From Actinomadura darangshiensis (GTDB taxonomy: Bacteria > Actinomycetota > Actinomycetes > Streptosporangiales > Streptosporangiaceae): a stretch of DNA of 38,746 bases. The stretch's first letter is position 1; each line of letters starts with the position of its first letter. The notes beneath the pieces were generated by a model. That model worked only from the letters and a program-made list of their open reading frames with translations. It had not been told where the DNA came from and did no database searches. The stretch is taken from assembly GCF_004349235.1 (NCBI RefSeq), contig NZ_SMKY01000056.1, forward strand, positions 1 to 38,746. Direction: 5' to 3'. The translations under genes were made by a program, and so were the position numbers. Below, piece by piece: positions 24,169 through 32,024 of the stretch.

Positions 24169-24207
24169 GGCAATGCCTTGAGGCGTTGCCATAGGAATCT
24201 ATAGGAA
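24169..24207 (-). promoter_or_regulatory. Inverted repeat plus 10-bp-phased direct repeats before DUF4870 gene
   Basis: GGCAATGCCT (24169-24178) and AGGCGTTGCC (24181-24190) are complementary except for one G-T wobble, with a 2-base centre. Next to them ATAGGAA occurs at 24191-24197 and 24201-24207, exactly ten bases apart. As DNA these look like operator sites; the first could also fold as an RNA stem in the leader. Confidence 0.5.
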
Positions 24208-24326
24208 CCGGGCTTGCCGCCGCGGGGCATCGAAAGCCTGTGAATTGTCACTCAGTGGGACCCTCTGTCCGGAGCGGTCGCGGGCATCTTCTAGAATTTC
24301 GTTCGGCCACATGGGGCGGTGTTCGG

Positions 24327-24338
24327 GGGGACGTCCCC
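24327..24338. repeat. GGGGACGTCCCC palindrome before thioesterase RBS
   Basis: A perfect 12-base palindrome lies two bases upstream of the Shine-Dalgarno GAGGAGG of the thioesterase gene. It is similar in form to the hairpins at 2469 and 9797. Confidence 0.55.
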
Positions 24339-24351
24339 GCGAGGAGGCTGG

Positions 24352-24984
24352 ATGAGCGCGATCCCGATGGAGCGGCCCGTGCTGGGCGACGCCGAGGCCG
24401 CGGCGCTAACCGGGCTCGCGGCCCGCGTCCGGGAGCTGGCCGAGGCCGTCGTCCTCACCGGCGTGGACGCCGCCGAGGCGGGCGCCCTGGCGGACGAGGT
24501 CGCGGCGCTGACCGCGCGGCTCACCGCCGAGCGCCGGAACGCCCCGCCGTTCGTCACGCCCGGCGAGCGCCGGCTGGACCGGCAGGTCGCCAACCCCGTC
24601 ACCGGGCCGCTCAACCCGCTCGCGCCGCCCATCGAGCTGGCGGTCGCCTCCGGCGGCATCGTCCGGGGCGAGTTCACCCTCGGCGCCGTGTACGAGGGCC
24701 CGCCGTCGTACGTGCACGGCGGCGTCTCCGCGATGGTGCTCGACCAGGCGCTCGGCATGGCGGCGGCCGCGTCCGGCACGCCCGGCATGACCGCGACGCT
24801 GGAGACCCGCTACCGCCGCCCGACCCCGCTCGGCGTCCCGCTCCAGGTGGAGGCGAAGGCGAGCCGGGTGGAGGGGCGCAAGGTCTACGCGTCCGGGACG
24901 ATCAGCGCCCCGGACGGCCGCGTCACGGTCGAGGCGACCGCGATGTTCATCATGCCGCAGCGGTTCGTCACGTCGGCGTACTGA
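24352..24984 (+). CDS. PaaI-like hotdog thioesterase
   Basis: Encodes 210 residues. A helical N-terminal region of about 80 residues precedes a hotdog domain with GIVRGEFTLGAVYEGPPSYV and HGGVSAMVLDQALGMAA, where HGG..a...D is the active-site helix pattern. ATLETRYRRPTPLGVPLQVEA and a C-terminal VTVEATAMFIM strand complete it. Members hydrolyse acyl-CoA thioesters; the acyl chain here is unknown. GAGGAGG at 24341-24347 fixes the ATG at 24352. The 3' end overlaps the convergent transporter gene by 17 bases. Confidence 0.85.
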   Translation: MSAIPMERPVLGDAEAAALTGLAARVRELAEAVVLTGVDAAEAGALADEVAALTARLTAERRNAPPFVTPGERRLDRQVANPVTGPLNPLAPPIELAVASGGIVRGEFTLGAVYEGPPSYVHGGVSAMVLDQALGMAAAASGTPGMTATLETRYRRPTPLGVPLQVEAKASRVEGRKVYASGTISAPDGRVTVEATAMFIMPQRFVTSAY

Positions 24985-26299
24985 GCTCCACGCGGTCCTC
25001 GGCGGGGGCCGGCAGCAGCGCGAGCGCCGTCAGCGTCAGCACCGACGCGATGATCATGCTGATCGAGATCGCCTGCCAGCCGAAGTCGTGCAGCAGCCAC
25101 GTCGCGAGCAGCGGCGCCGGCCCGCCCGCGAACACCGAGGCGAGCTGGTAGCCGATGCCCGCGCCGCCGTACCGCAGCCGGGTCGGGAAGGTGCCGGCGA
25201 TCAGCGACGCCTGCGGCCCGTACTGGATCGCGTGCGGGATCTGCGCCACCACGACCGCGACGACGATCAGCGCCGCGACCTCGGTGTTGAGCAGCGCGAA
25301 GTACGGGAACGCGAAGATCGCCACGCAGACCGAGCCGGTCGCGTAGACCCGCCGCGGGCCGATCCGGTCGCCGAGGTGGCCGGCGGCCGGGATCGTGAAC
25401 AGCTCCACCACCGCCGCCGCGGTCACCGCGCTCAGCGCGAGCCCCTGCGCCATATCGAGGTCCTCGTGCACGTAGGTGAGCGCGAACGAGGTGAACAGGT
25501 AGAACGGCATCTGCTCCGAGCAGCGCAGCAGCGCGCTCAGGATGATCTCCTTGGGATGCCGCTTGAGCACCTCGGCGACCGGTACCCGGGCGACCTCGTC
25601 CCGCTCGACGACCTCGGCGAACAGCGGCGTCTCCATCACCCGGACGCGAACCCACAGCCCGATCCCGACGAGGACGACGCTGAACAGGAACGGGACGCGC
25701 CACGCCCAGTCCTTGAACGCGTCCTCCGCCGACAGCGCGATCCCCGTCATCATCCCGGTGCCGAGGATGAGCCCGATCGGGACGCCGAGCTGCGGCAGGC
25801 TCGCCATCAGCCCGCGCCGGTTCCGGTCGCCCCACTCCATCGACAGCAGCACCGAGCCGCTCCACTCGCCGCCGACCGCGATGCCCTGCAGGATCCGCAG
25901 CAGGACGAGCAGCACGGGCGCGGCCCAGCCGATGGAACCCGTGCCCGGCAGCACGCCGATCAGCGCGCTCGACAGCCCCATCAGCACCAGCGTGACGATG
26001 AGCGTCGCCTTCCGGCCGAGCCGGTCGCCCCAGTGCCCGAAGATCGCCGCGCCCACCGGACGGGCCGCGAACCCCACCGCGTACGTCGCGAACGCCGACA
26101 GCGTCCCGGCGTAGTCGCTCGACTCGGGGAAGAAGACGTCCTTGAAGACGATCGCCGCGGCGGTGTTGTAGAGGAAGAAGTCGTACCACTCGATGGACGT
26201 GCCGATGACGCTCGCGGCGGCGGCCTTGCGGACCTGCGCGCGGCGCTCGCCGGGGTCGGCGGCGCGGGCGCGGCCGGCCTCGCCGGGATCCAGGACCAT
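24968..26299 (-). CDS. MFS transporter, metabolite:H+ symporter (MHS) type
   Basis: Encodes 443 residues with twelve predicted membrane helices. It opens with the MHS signature AAASVIGTSIEWYDFFLYNT. GHWGDRLGRKATLI is the loop 2-3 major-facilitator motif and LRILQGIAVGGEWSGSVLLS marks helix 4. The second half repeats the loop (GHLGDRIGPRRVY). Relatives carry shikimate, alpha-ketoglutarate, proline/betaine or aromatic acids by proton symport; the substrate cannot be assigned. AAGGAAG upstream of 26299 decides the start against an in-frame codon 14 residues earlier. No catabolic operon is adjacent. Confidence 0.88.
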   Translation of the reverse strand: MVLDPGEAGRARAADPGERRAQVRKAAAASVIGTSIEWYDFFLYNTAAAIVFKDVFFPESSDYAGTLSAFATYAVGFAARPVGAAIFGHWGDRLGRKATLIVTLVLMGLSSALIGVLPGTGSIGWAAPVLLVLLRILQGIAVGGEWSGSVLLSMEWGDRNRRGLMASLPQLGVPIGLILGTGMMTGIALSAEDAFKDWAWRVPFLFSVVLVGIGLWVRVRVMETPLFAEVVERDEVARVPVAEVLKRHPKEIILSALLRCSEQMPFYLFTSFALTYVHEDLDMAQGLALSAVTAAAVVELFTIPAAGHLGDRIGPRRVYATGSVCVAIFAFPYFALLNTEVAALIVVAVVVAQIPHAIQYGPQASLIAGTFPTRLRYGGAGIGYQLASVFAGGPAPLLATWLLHDFGWQAISISMIIASVLTLTALALLPAPAEDRVELSTPT

Positions 26300-26420
26300 G
26301 GGAGCTTCCTTCTGTGCGACCGCCCCCGCCGGTTCCTGCAATCGTGACCGACCGATTCCCGCGCGATCCGCGGCTGAAACCGCTTTCCCGGAAACGGGCT
26401 ACAAACGCGTGGTCCGCCGC

Positions 26421-26945
26421 TCAGTACTCGTAGACCTTGACCGCCGGGTCGTGCTCGTACCAGGACGCGACGACCGACGAGGTGTGCTCGTCGGCGAGGA
26501 AATCGACGCGCAGCCATCCCTCGGCCTGCGTCACGCGCGTCTCGTAGCCGGGGTTCGGCGTCGCCGACACGAGCCGCACCCGGTCCTTCTCGAAGGACAT
26601 CGCGGCACGTCCGCCGCGCGTCGCGTAGCTGCGGACGTTGTCGGCCGGCTTCGGGTGCGAGGTACCGCCCTCGGGTCTGCCGGGCGGTGCCTTCGGCTTC
26701 TTGGACGGTTCGGGTCCGGTGTCCTCGCCCGTCGGCGGGCTCGGCCGGGCCGTCGGCGACCCGATGGTCGCCGGGCCGGGCGGCGTGGACGGGCTGGAGT
26801 GGATGACGGGCCCGGCGATCGGCGGCGGAGCCGACCGCTCCGACACCGCGCCGCGCACGACGCCGCGCACTCCGAGCCATGAGAACGCCACCGCGAGCGC
26901 GGTCACCCCCACCCAGGGGGCAACATACGACATTGCGCGACGCAT
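26421..26945 (-). CDS. Membrane-anchored proline-rich extracellular protein, unknown
   Basis: Encodes about 174 residues. An N-terminal hydrophobic segment (YVAPWVGVTALAVAFSWLGV) serves as membrane anchor or uncleaved signal. Residues 38-105 form a Pro/Ser/Thr-rich linker, and the C-terminal 70 residues form a compact domain (SYATRGGRAAMSFEKDRVRL, EGWLRVDFLADEHTSSVVAS, DPAVKVYEY). No catalytic motif is seen. It is divergent from the response regulator/kinase operon with about 27 bases between starts, so it could be an output or accessory sensor of that system (inference). The start is uncertain: ATG 26945 and ATG 26933 are both possible and neither has a clear Shine-Dalgarno. Confidence 0.6.
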   Translation of the reverse strand: MRRAMSYVAPWVGVTALAVAFSWLGVRGVVRGAVSERSAPPPIAGPVIHSSPSTPPGPATIGSPTARPSPPTGEDTGPEPSKKPKAPPGRPEGGTSHPKPADNVRSYATRGGRAAMSFEKDRVRLVSATPNPGYETRVTQAEGWLRVDFLADEHTSSVVASWYEHDPAVKVYEY

Positions 26946-26960
26946 GGGCACATGGTGGCA

Positions 26961-26975
26961 TACGGTTCGGCCATG
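26961..26975 (+). promoter_or_regulatory. Leaderless-type promoter for response regulator 1
   Basis: TACGGT (26961-26966) is followed after six bases by the ATG at 26973, with no Shine-Dalgarno. This is the same geometry as at 18833. Confidence 0.45.
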
Positions 26976-27659
26976 GCGAGTGTTCTGGTGGTCGAGGATG
27001 ATGCGAATGTCCGGACCGCCTTGATAAGGGAACTGAGCGTCCGGTCCCATGTCGTGCGCAGCGTCGGAACCGCGATGGACGCGCTGCGCGAGGTCACCCA
27101 GGCGCCGCCCGACGTCGTCGTCCTCGACCTCGGGCTGCCCGACCTCGACGGCGCGGAGGTGCTGAAGATGCTGCGCGGCATCTCCGACGTGCCGGTCATC
27201 ATCGCGACGGCGCGCGACGACGAGCCGGAGATCGTCCGGTTACTGAACGCGGGCGCCGACGACTACCTCATCAAGCCGTTCTCCATCGAGCACCTCAGCG
27301 CCCGGCTCGCCGCGGTCCTGCGCCGCTCCGTCCGGTCCGGCCCGACCGCCGAGCTCAGCGTCGGCGGCCTGCACATCGACCTCGACCGCCGCGAGGCGCT
27401 GCTGGACGGCGCGCCGCTGGAGCTGACCCGCCGCGAGTTCGACCTGCTCGCCTACCTCGCCGCACGGCCCGGCCGCGTCGTCGCGCGCCGCGAGCTGCTC
27501 GCCGAGGTGTGGCGGCAGGCCTACGGCGACGACCAGACCATCGACGTCCACCTGTCCTGGCTGCGCCGCAAGCTGGGCGAGACCGCCGCCGCCCCCCGCT
27601 ACCTGCACACGGTGCGCGGCGTCGGGGTCCGGCTGGCCGAGCCCGATCCGCGGTCATGA
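26973..27659 (+). CDS. OmpR-family response regulator 1
   Basis: Encodes 228 residues. The receiver domain starts MASVLVVEDDANVRTAL with the acidic pair Glu8/Asp9, the phosphoacceptor Asp52 in VVVLDLGLPD, the switch Thr in IIATARDD and Lys in YLIKPF. The C-terminal winged helix has LTRREFDLLAYLAARPGRVV, VHLSWLRRKLGE and TVRGVGVRL. It overlaps the kinase gene by ATGA, making a cognate pair. Candidate targets are the GH18 gene after the kinase, which carries an OmpR-type repeat in its promoter, and the divergent membrane protein. Confidence 0.93.
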   Translation: MASVLVVEDDANVRTALIRELSVRSHVVRSVGTAMDALREVTQAPPDVVVLDLGLPDLDGAEVLKMLRGISDVPVIIATARDDEPEIVRLLNAGADDYLIKPFSIEHLSARLAAVLRRSVRSGPTAELSVGGLHIDLDRREALLDGAPLELTRREFDLLAYLAARPGRVVARRELLAEVWRQAYGDDQTIDVHLSWLRRKLGETAAAPRYLHTVRGVGVRLAEPDPRS

Positions 27660-29011
27660 GGAAGACGCTCGTCCTGGTGTCGCTGGCGGTGACCTCGATG
27701 GTCGCGCTGGCGTTCCTCATCCCGCTCGCCCTCACCGTCCGGGAGATCGCCCGCGACCGGGCGCTCACCACCGCCGAACGGCAGGCCAGCGCGCTCGGCC
27801 CCGTCCTCGTCGTCACCGAGGACCCGGCGGCCCTCGAACGCGCCGTCGCCAGCACCCAGGCGGGCGCGGCCGGGCGGATGACGGTGCACATGCCGGACGG
27901 CGGGCTCGTCCCGCGCAACCCGCACGGCGACTTCAGCGCGCGCCCCCGGCAGCTCACCGAGGCCGGGCGGCGCGGCCGCTCCTACACCGCCCGCGTGAAC
28001 GGCGGGTACGCGCTGCTGCAGCCGGTGTCGCTGGACGCGGGGCGTACCGCCGTCGTCGAGGTGTTCCTGCCGGACGACGACCTGTCGCGCGGGGTGTGGA
28101 AGGCGTGGCTCGTCATGACGACCGTCGCCGCCGCGCTCGTCGCCGGGTCCGTCGCCGTCGCCGACCGGCTCGGCGCCCGCATGATCCGCTCCACCCGGCG
28201 GCTCGCCGAGGCCGCGGGCGCGTTCGGGGACGGGGAGATGTCGGTCCGGATCGAGCCGGACGGGCCGCCCGAGCTGATCGAGGCGGGGCTGGCGTTCAAC
28301 GCGATGGCCGACCACGTCGTGCAGCTGCTGTCGGCCGAGCGGGAGATGGCGGCCGACCTGTCGCACCGGCTGCGCACCCCGCTCGCCGCGCTCCGGCTCA
28401 ACGCCGAGGCGCTCGGGGACGGGTCCGTCCCCGACCAGACCCGGGAGGCGGTCGACCGGCTCGAACGCGAGGTCGACCAGATCATCCGGACGGTCCGGCG
28501 GCCGACGGGGCGGGGCAGCTGCGACGCCTCCAAGGTGCTGCGCGACCGGGTCGCGTTCTGGTCCGTCCTCGCCGAGGACGAGGGGCGCTCCTGCGAGCTG
28601 ATCGGCGCCGAGGGCCCCGCGCCGCTGCCGGTCCCCGGCACCGAGCTGGCCGCCGCCGTGGACGCCCTGCTCGGCAACATCTTCCGGCACACCGCGGAGG
28701 GCACCGGCTTCGTCGTCACGCTGCACCAGGGGCAGGGCACCACCGGCATCCTCGTCGCCGACGGCGGGCCCGGCATCAGCGACCCGGACGCGGCGCTGAA
28801 GCGCGGCAGCAGCGGCGGCGGGTCCACCGGCCTCGGCCTGGACATCGCCCGCCGCGCCGCCGAGGCGACCGGCGGCTACCTGCGCATCCACCGCAGCGTC
28901 CTCGGCGGCGCCCAGGTGCAGATGTGGTTCCGGACGCGGTGGCTGCCGCCCACCCGCCGCTCCCGCAGGCTCGTCGGGCGCCGCCGGCACTCCCGCACCA
29001 GCCGCGCTTGA
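27656..29011 (+). CDS. Sensor histidine kinase partner of response regulator 1
   Basis: Encodes 451 residues. TM1 lies at residues 3-27 and TM2 at about 148-168. The roughly 120-residue loop between them is extracytoplasmic and would sense an external signal. A HAMP domain (RMIRSTRRLAEAAGAFGDGE) is followed by the H-box AADLSHRLRTPLAALRL with His237. The ATPase domain shows LLGNIFRHT (N-box), ADGGPGISD (G1) and GGSTGLGLDIARRA (G2). SHRLRTP replaces the common SHELRTP, a variation known in actinomycete kinases. The basic C-terminal tail of about 25 residues is disordered-looking. Translationally coupled to response regulator 1. Confidence 0.9.
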   Translation: MRKTLVLVSLAVTSMVALAFLIPLALTVREIARDRALTTAERQASALGPVLVVTEDPAALERAVASTQAGAAGRMTVHMPDGGLVPRNPHGDFSARPRQLTEAGRRGRSYTARVNGGYALLQPVSLDAGRTAVVEVFLPDDDLSRGVWKAWLVMTTVAAALVAGSVAVADRLGARMIRSTRRLAEAAGAFGDGEMSVRIEPDGPPELIEAGLAFNAMADHVVQLLSAEREMAADLSHRLRTPLAALRLNAEALGDGSVPDQTREAVDRLEREVDQIIRTVRRPTGRGSCDASKVLRDRVAFWSVLAEDEGRSCELIGAEGPAPLPVPGTELAAAVDALLGNIFRHTAEGTGFVVTLHQGQGTTGILVADGGPGISDPDAALKRGSSGGGSTGLGLDIARRAAEATGGYLRIHRSVLGGAQVQMWFRTRWLPPTRRSRRLVGRRRHSRTSRA

Positions 29012-29051
29012 CGGCTGCGGCCTCCACGCACCCGGATCGGCATAGTCCGGG

Positions 29052-29108
29052 CTTAAATGTGCCTTAACCATGCGGGCGGCGGTTCCGCGCGGCCCTAGCT
29101 TCGTCGGC
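29052..29108 (+). promoter_or_regulatory. OmpR-type direct repeat and -10 of the GH18 gene
   Basis: CTTAA occurs at 29052-29056 and 29063-29067, 11 bases apart, the phasing of tandem OmpR-family half-sites. TAGCTT at 29096-29101 is a plausible -10, seven bases before the ATG at 29109, and no -35 is present. The repeats would centre around -49 relative to the expected start, a position suited to activation. Confidence 0.5.
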
Positions 29109-30143
29109 ATGAAACGCCCCCGCCCTCAGTACGTCGCCGCCGGCCTGATCGGTGTCGTCGGCCTCGCCGTCGCCGTCCTCATCGCCGTCACCGCGATCCT
29201 CGCCAGCGGGAACATCCCCACGGCGCCCAGCTCCTACAAGGTCCAGGCCGTCCACGTCGCCGACGCCGGACCCGAGTTCGCCCCCTACGTCGACGGCAGC
29301 CTCTACCCGCCGTTCGACCTCGTCGACACGGCGAAGAAGACCGGCGTCAAGACGTTCACGCTGGCGTTCATCACCTCCGGTGGCGGCTGCACACCGAAAT
29401 GGGGCGGGACCACCGAACTGGACGCGAACCCGGTCGCGAACCAGGCGGAGGCCCTGCGCGCGGCCGGCGGCGACATCCGCGTCTCGTTCGGCGGCGCGTC
29501 CGGCAGCGAGCTCGGTCTCGCCTGCACGAGCGCCGACGCGCTCACCGCCGCCTACGACAAGGTCGTCACCGCGTTCGACCTCTCCCGGGCGGACTTCGAC
29601 ATCGAGGGTGCCGCGCTCCCGGACACCGCCGCCAACACGCGCCGCGCGCAGGCCATCGCCGCGCTGCAGAAGAAGCACCCGGGCCTCAAGGTGTCGTTCA
29701 CGCTGCCCGTCCTGCCCACGGGACTCACGCAGGACGGCGTGAACCTGGTCGCGAACGCCAAGGCCAACGGCGTCGCGATCGACTCGGTCAACATCATGGC
29801 GATGGACTACGGACCGCCTTCCTCGGCGATGGGCGACCTCGCCGTGCAGGCCGCGACGTCGACCGAGGGGCAGCTCCGCGAGGCGCTGGGTGTCTCGTCC
29901 GCGTGGAGCCGGCTCGCCGTCACCCCGATGATCGGCGTGAACGACGTCGCCACCGAGACCTTCACCCTGGACGACGCCGCGCAGGTCGCCGCGTTCGCGT
30001 CCGACAAGGGGCTCGCGTGGACGGCCATGTGGTCGGCGAACCGCGACAAGGCGTGCGCGGGCGGGCCGAAGCCGCAGGCCGACCCCACGTGCAGCAGCAT
30101 CGACCAGGAGCCGTTCGCCTTCACCAAGGCGCTCGCCGGCTAG
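29109..30143 (+). CDS. GH18 chitinase-like glycoside hydrolase
   Basis: Encodes 344 residues. An N-terminal hydrophobic helix (residues 10-34) is either a signal peptide or membrane anchor. The TIM-barrel has LAFITSGGGCTPKWGG, IRVSFGGASGSELG, and the family-18 catalytic signature ADFDIEG with Asp162, Asp164 and the acid Glu166. The NIMAMDYG segment holds the substrate-assisting tyrosine. These match the compact bacterial chitinases lacking a binding module. The enzyme would cleave beta-1,4-GlcNAc polymers outside the membrane. It lies 97 bases after the response regulator/kinase operon. Its TAG stop shares a CTAG with the stop of the convergent DinB gene. Confidence 0.88.
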   Translation: MKRPRPQYVAAGLIGVVGLAVAVLIAVTAILASGNIPTAPSSYKVQAVHVADAGPEFAPYVDGSLYPPFDLVDTAKKTGVKTFTLAFITSGGGCTPKWGGTTELDANPVANQAEALRAAGGDIRVSFGGASGSELGLACTSADALTAAYDKVVTAFDLSRADFDIEGAALPDTAANTRRAQAIAALQKKHPGLKVSFTLPVLPTGLTQDGVNLVANAKANGVAIDSVNIMAMDYGPPSSAMGDLAVQAATSTEGQLREALGVSSAWSRLAVTPMIGVNDVATETFTLDDAAQVAAFASDKGLAWTAMWSANRDKACAGGPKPQADPTCSSIDQEPFAFTKALAG

Positions 30144-30637
30144 TCGCGCCGGTGGTCGCCGGTAGTGCCGTCGATGAGCTCCCGGACGATGTCCATGTGG
30201 CCGGCGTGCCGCGCGGTCTCCTCGACCATGTGGACGAGCACCCATCGCAGCGACACGGCCGGGCCGAACCAGGCCTTGCCCTCCGCGTCGATGTCCAGCT
30301 CGTCGATGACCCGGTCGGACGCGGCCCGTGCCCGCCCGTAGAACGCGACGATGTCCGCCGTGGTCTCGTCCGGCTCGACCCGGAGGTCGGCCTCGGGGTC
30401 GTCGTCGTCGAAGGGGAGCGGTTCGGTCTCGCGCCCGAACGTGTGGCAGAACCACTCGTAGTCGACGGCCGCCAGGTGCTTGGTCAGGCCGAGGAGGCTC
30501 GTCCCGGACGGGGTCATGGGCCGGCGCACCTGCTCCTCGTCCAGGCCTTCGAGTTTCCAGAGCACCGCGTCACGATGCCGGTCGAGGCTGTATTTCAGGA
30601 TTTCCTTCTCGCTGCCGGTGAAGGGCTCGTTGTCCAT
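30140..30637 (-). CDS. DinB/DUF664 family protein
   Basis: Encodes 165 residues. It is a four-helix DinB-like protein of the DUF664 type: SLDRHRDAVLWKLEGLDEEQ, RRPMTPSGTSLLGLTKHLAA, VDYEWFCHTFGRE and HMVEETARHAGHMDIVRELI. The histidines in KHLAAVDYEW and in ETARHAGHMD form the usual metal-binding triad. Relatives act as mycothiol-, bacillithiol- or other thiol-dependent transferases; actinomycetes use mycothiol, so that is the favoured guess. No partner gene is apparent. Confidence 0.88.
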   Translation of the reverse strand: MDNEPFTGSEKEILKYSLDRHRDAVLWKLEGLDEEQVRRPMTPSGTSLLGLTKHLAAVDYEWFCHTFGRETEPLPFDDDDPEADLRVEPDETTADIVAFYGRARAASDRVIDELDIDAEGKAWFGPAVSLRWVLVHMVEETARHAGHMDIVRELIDGTTGDHRRD

Positions 30638-30662
30638 GCCGGGACGCTAGCAGGGCGCAGAA

Positions 30663-30700
30663 GCCGGGCCGGAACCCTTTTTCGAGGGCGCCGGCCCGGC
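30663..30700 (-). terminator. Hairpin terminator of the SH3b gene
   Basis: GCCGGGCCGG (30663-30672) and CCGGCCCGGC (30691-30700) form a perfect 10-bp stem. An inner CCCT/AGGG pairing lies in the loop. It is 10 bases past the stop of the minus-strand SH3b gene. Confidence 0.65.
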
Positions 30701-30710
30701 GGGAGCGCGG

Positions 30711-31193
30711 TCAGCAGTTGTCGTACTTGATGTACCACTTGCCGTTGCCGTTACCGAGCTTGTAGTCGGCGATCCAGTGGTGGTGGCTCATCCGCACCCA
30801 CAGGTACCCGTTCCGGCGCTGGATGGTGTCCCAGTCCGTGGTGACCGAGGTACCGTGCTCCAGCGCGCCGACCTTCTCGTAGCCGGTGCCCGGCCCCGTC
30901 CGGACGTTGAGCCCGTCCGCGGGCAGGACCCGCCCATGGCACCAGCGGGTGCGCTGCTCGTCCCGGACGAGGAGCCGGTTCATCGCCGCGGCGGCTCCTT
31001 CCGGGCCCACCACGATGGCGCCCGGCCCGTGGCCCTCCTCGTCCTGCGGGGGCCGCGGCTTCGCCGGCCCCGACTGGTCGTGCCCCGGTTTCGGCGGCGG
31101 CTGCGCGGCCCCCGCGACCGCGCCCAGACTCAGCGTGCTCCCGATGAGCGCGGTGGCGGTCAGGCCCACGCCGAGCTTCATCCCTACGTGCAT
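30711..31193 (-). CDS. Secreted SH3b-domain protein
   Basis: Encodes 160 residues. The signal peptide MHVGMKLGVGLTATALIGST ends near GAVAGAA, and a Pro-rich linker of about 35 residues follows. Residues 85-150 form a bacterial SH3 domain (ADGLNVRTGPGTGYEKVGAL, HGTSVTTDWD, YLWVRM, HHWIADYKL). SH3b domains bind peptidoglycan or other cell-wall peptides, and the protein carries no enzymatic domain. Two cysteines (WCHGRV and the penultimate YDNC) may pair. GGAGG five bases before the ATG at 31193 fixes the start. It is downstream of livF in the same direction but separated by an AT-richer 99-base gap, so it probably has its own promoter. Confidence 0.85.
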   Translation of the reverse strand: MHVGMKLGVGLTATALIGSTLSLGAVAGAAQPPPKPGHDQSGPAKPRPPQDEEGHGPGAIVVGPEGAAAAMNRLLVRDEQRTRWCHGRVLPADGLNVRTGPGTGYEKVGALEHGTSVTTDWDTIQRRNGYLWVRMSHHHWIADYKLGNGNGKWYIKYDNC

Positions 31194-31292
31194 CTGTTCC
31201 TCCAGGTTGGTGCGACGTACAGCGGCAGACTACCCAGAGTCACATAATATGGACGCAATGTAATGAAGACTCTTCTTTTCCGACGTGGCCGG
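31194..31292 (-). promoter_or_regulatory. AT-rich promoter region of the SH3b gene
   Basis: This 99-base gap is locally AT-rich. On the minus strand it contains TATTAT (31249-31244) and TAGTCT (31232-31227), either of which could be a -10; I cannot choose a convincing -35. No terminator hairpin for the liv operon is obvious here. Confidence 0.3.
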
Positions 31293-32024
31293 TCATGTCC
31301 CGCCGGGCTCGGACGCGGCGTCCGCCTCCCACTCCCCGCCGAGGTAGGCGCTGCGCATCCGCGGGTCGGCCGCCAGCTCGGCGGTCGTGCCGGCCAGCAC
31401 GACCTCGCCCAGCTCCAGCACGTATCCGCGGTGGGCGACCTCCAGCGCGGCGCCCGCGTCCTGCTCGACCAGCAGGATGCCGGTGCCCGCCGCGGCGATG
31501 CCGCCGAGCCGCGCCAGGATCTCGTCCACCAGCAGTGGCGCCAGGCCGAGGGACAGCTCGTCGATGAGCAGCAGCTTCGGCCTGCTCATCAGCGCCCGCG
31601 CGATCGCGCACATCTGCTGCTCGCCGCCGGACAGGCTGCCCGCGACCTGGCTGAGGCGGTCGCCCAGCACCGGGAACATCTCCAGCACCGGGGCGAGGTC
31701 CTTGTTGCGGCCGAGCCAGCCGCCGAGGCGCAGGTTGTCGCGGACGGTCAGGCCGGGGAACAGCCGCCGCCCCTCCGGCACGTGCGCGACGCCCGCCGCG
31801 GCCACCGCCTCCACGGACGCGCCGATCAGCGACCGCCCGGCGAGGACGAGCGTTCCGCTCCGGTCGGGGATCATCGCGGTGACGGCCCGCAGCAGTGTGG
31901 ACTTGCCCGCGCCGTTGGGCCCGACGAGCGCGACGATCTCCCCCTCGCCGACGTCGAGGGACACCTCGTGCAGCACCCGGACCCGCCCGTAGCCGGCCGT
32001 GAGCCGGTCGATCTCCAGCATCAT
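31293..32024 (-). CDS. livF: Branched-chain amino-acid-type ABC transporter ATPase LivF
   Basis: Encodes 243 residues. Walker A is GPNGAGKST at 35-43, the signature is LSGGEQQMCAIARALMSRP, Walker B is LLLIDE, the D-loop is SLGLAP and the switch histidine is replaced by glutamine in LLVEQDA, normal for LivF. It energises uptake with LivG as a heterodimer at the inner face of the membrane. The first ATG overlaps the livG stop (ATGA), with a second ATG directly after. Last gene of the five-gene importer operon. Confidence 0.92.
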   Translation of the reverse strand: MMLEIDRLTAGYGRVRVLHEVSLDVGEGEIVALVGPNGAGKSTLLRAVTAMIPDRSGTLVLAGRSLIGASVEAVAAAGVAHVPEGRRLFPGLTVRDNLRLGGWLGRNKDLAPVLEMFPVLGDRLSQVAGSLSGGEQQMCAIARALMSRPKLLLIDELSLGLAPLLVDEILARLGGIAAAGTGILLVEQDAGAALEVAHRGYVLELGEVVLAGTTAELAADPRMRSAYLGGEWEADAASEPGGT

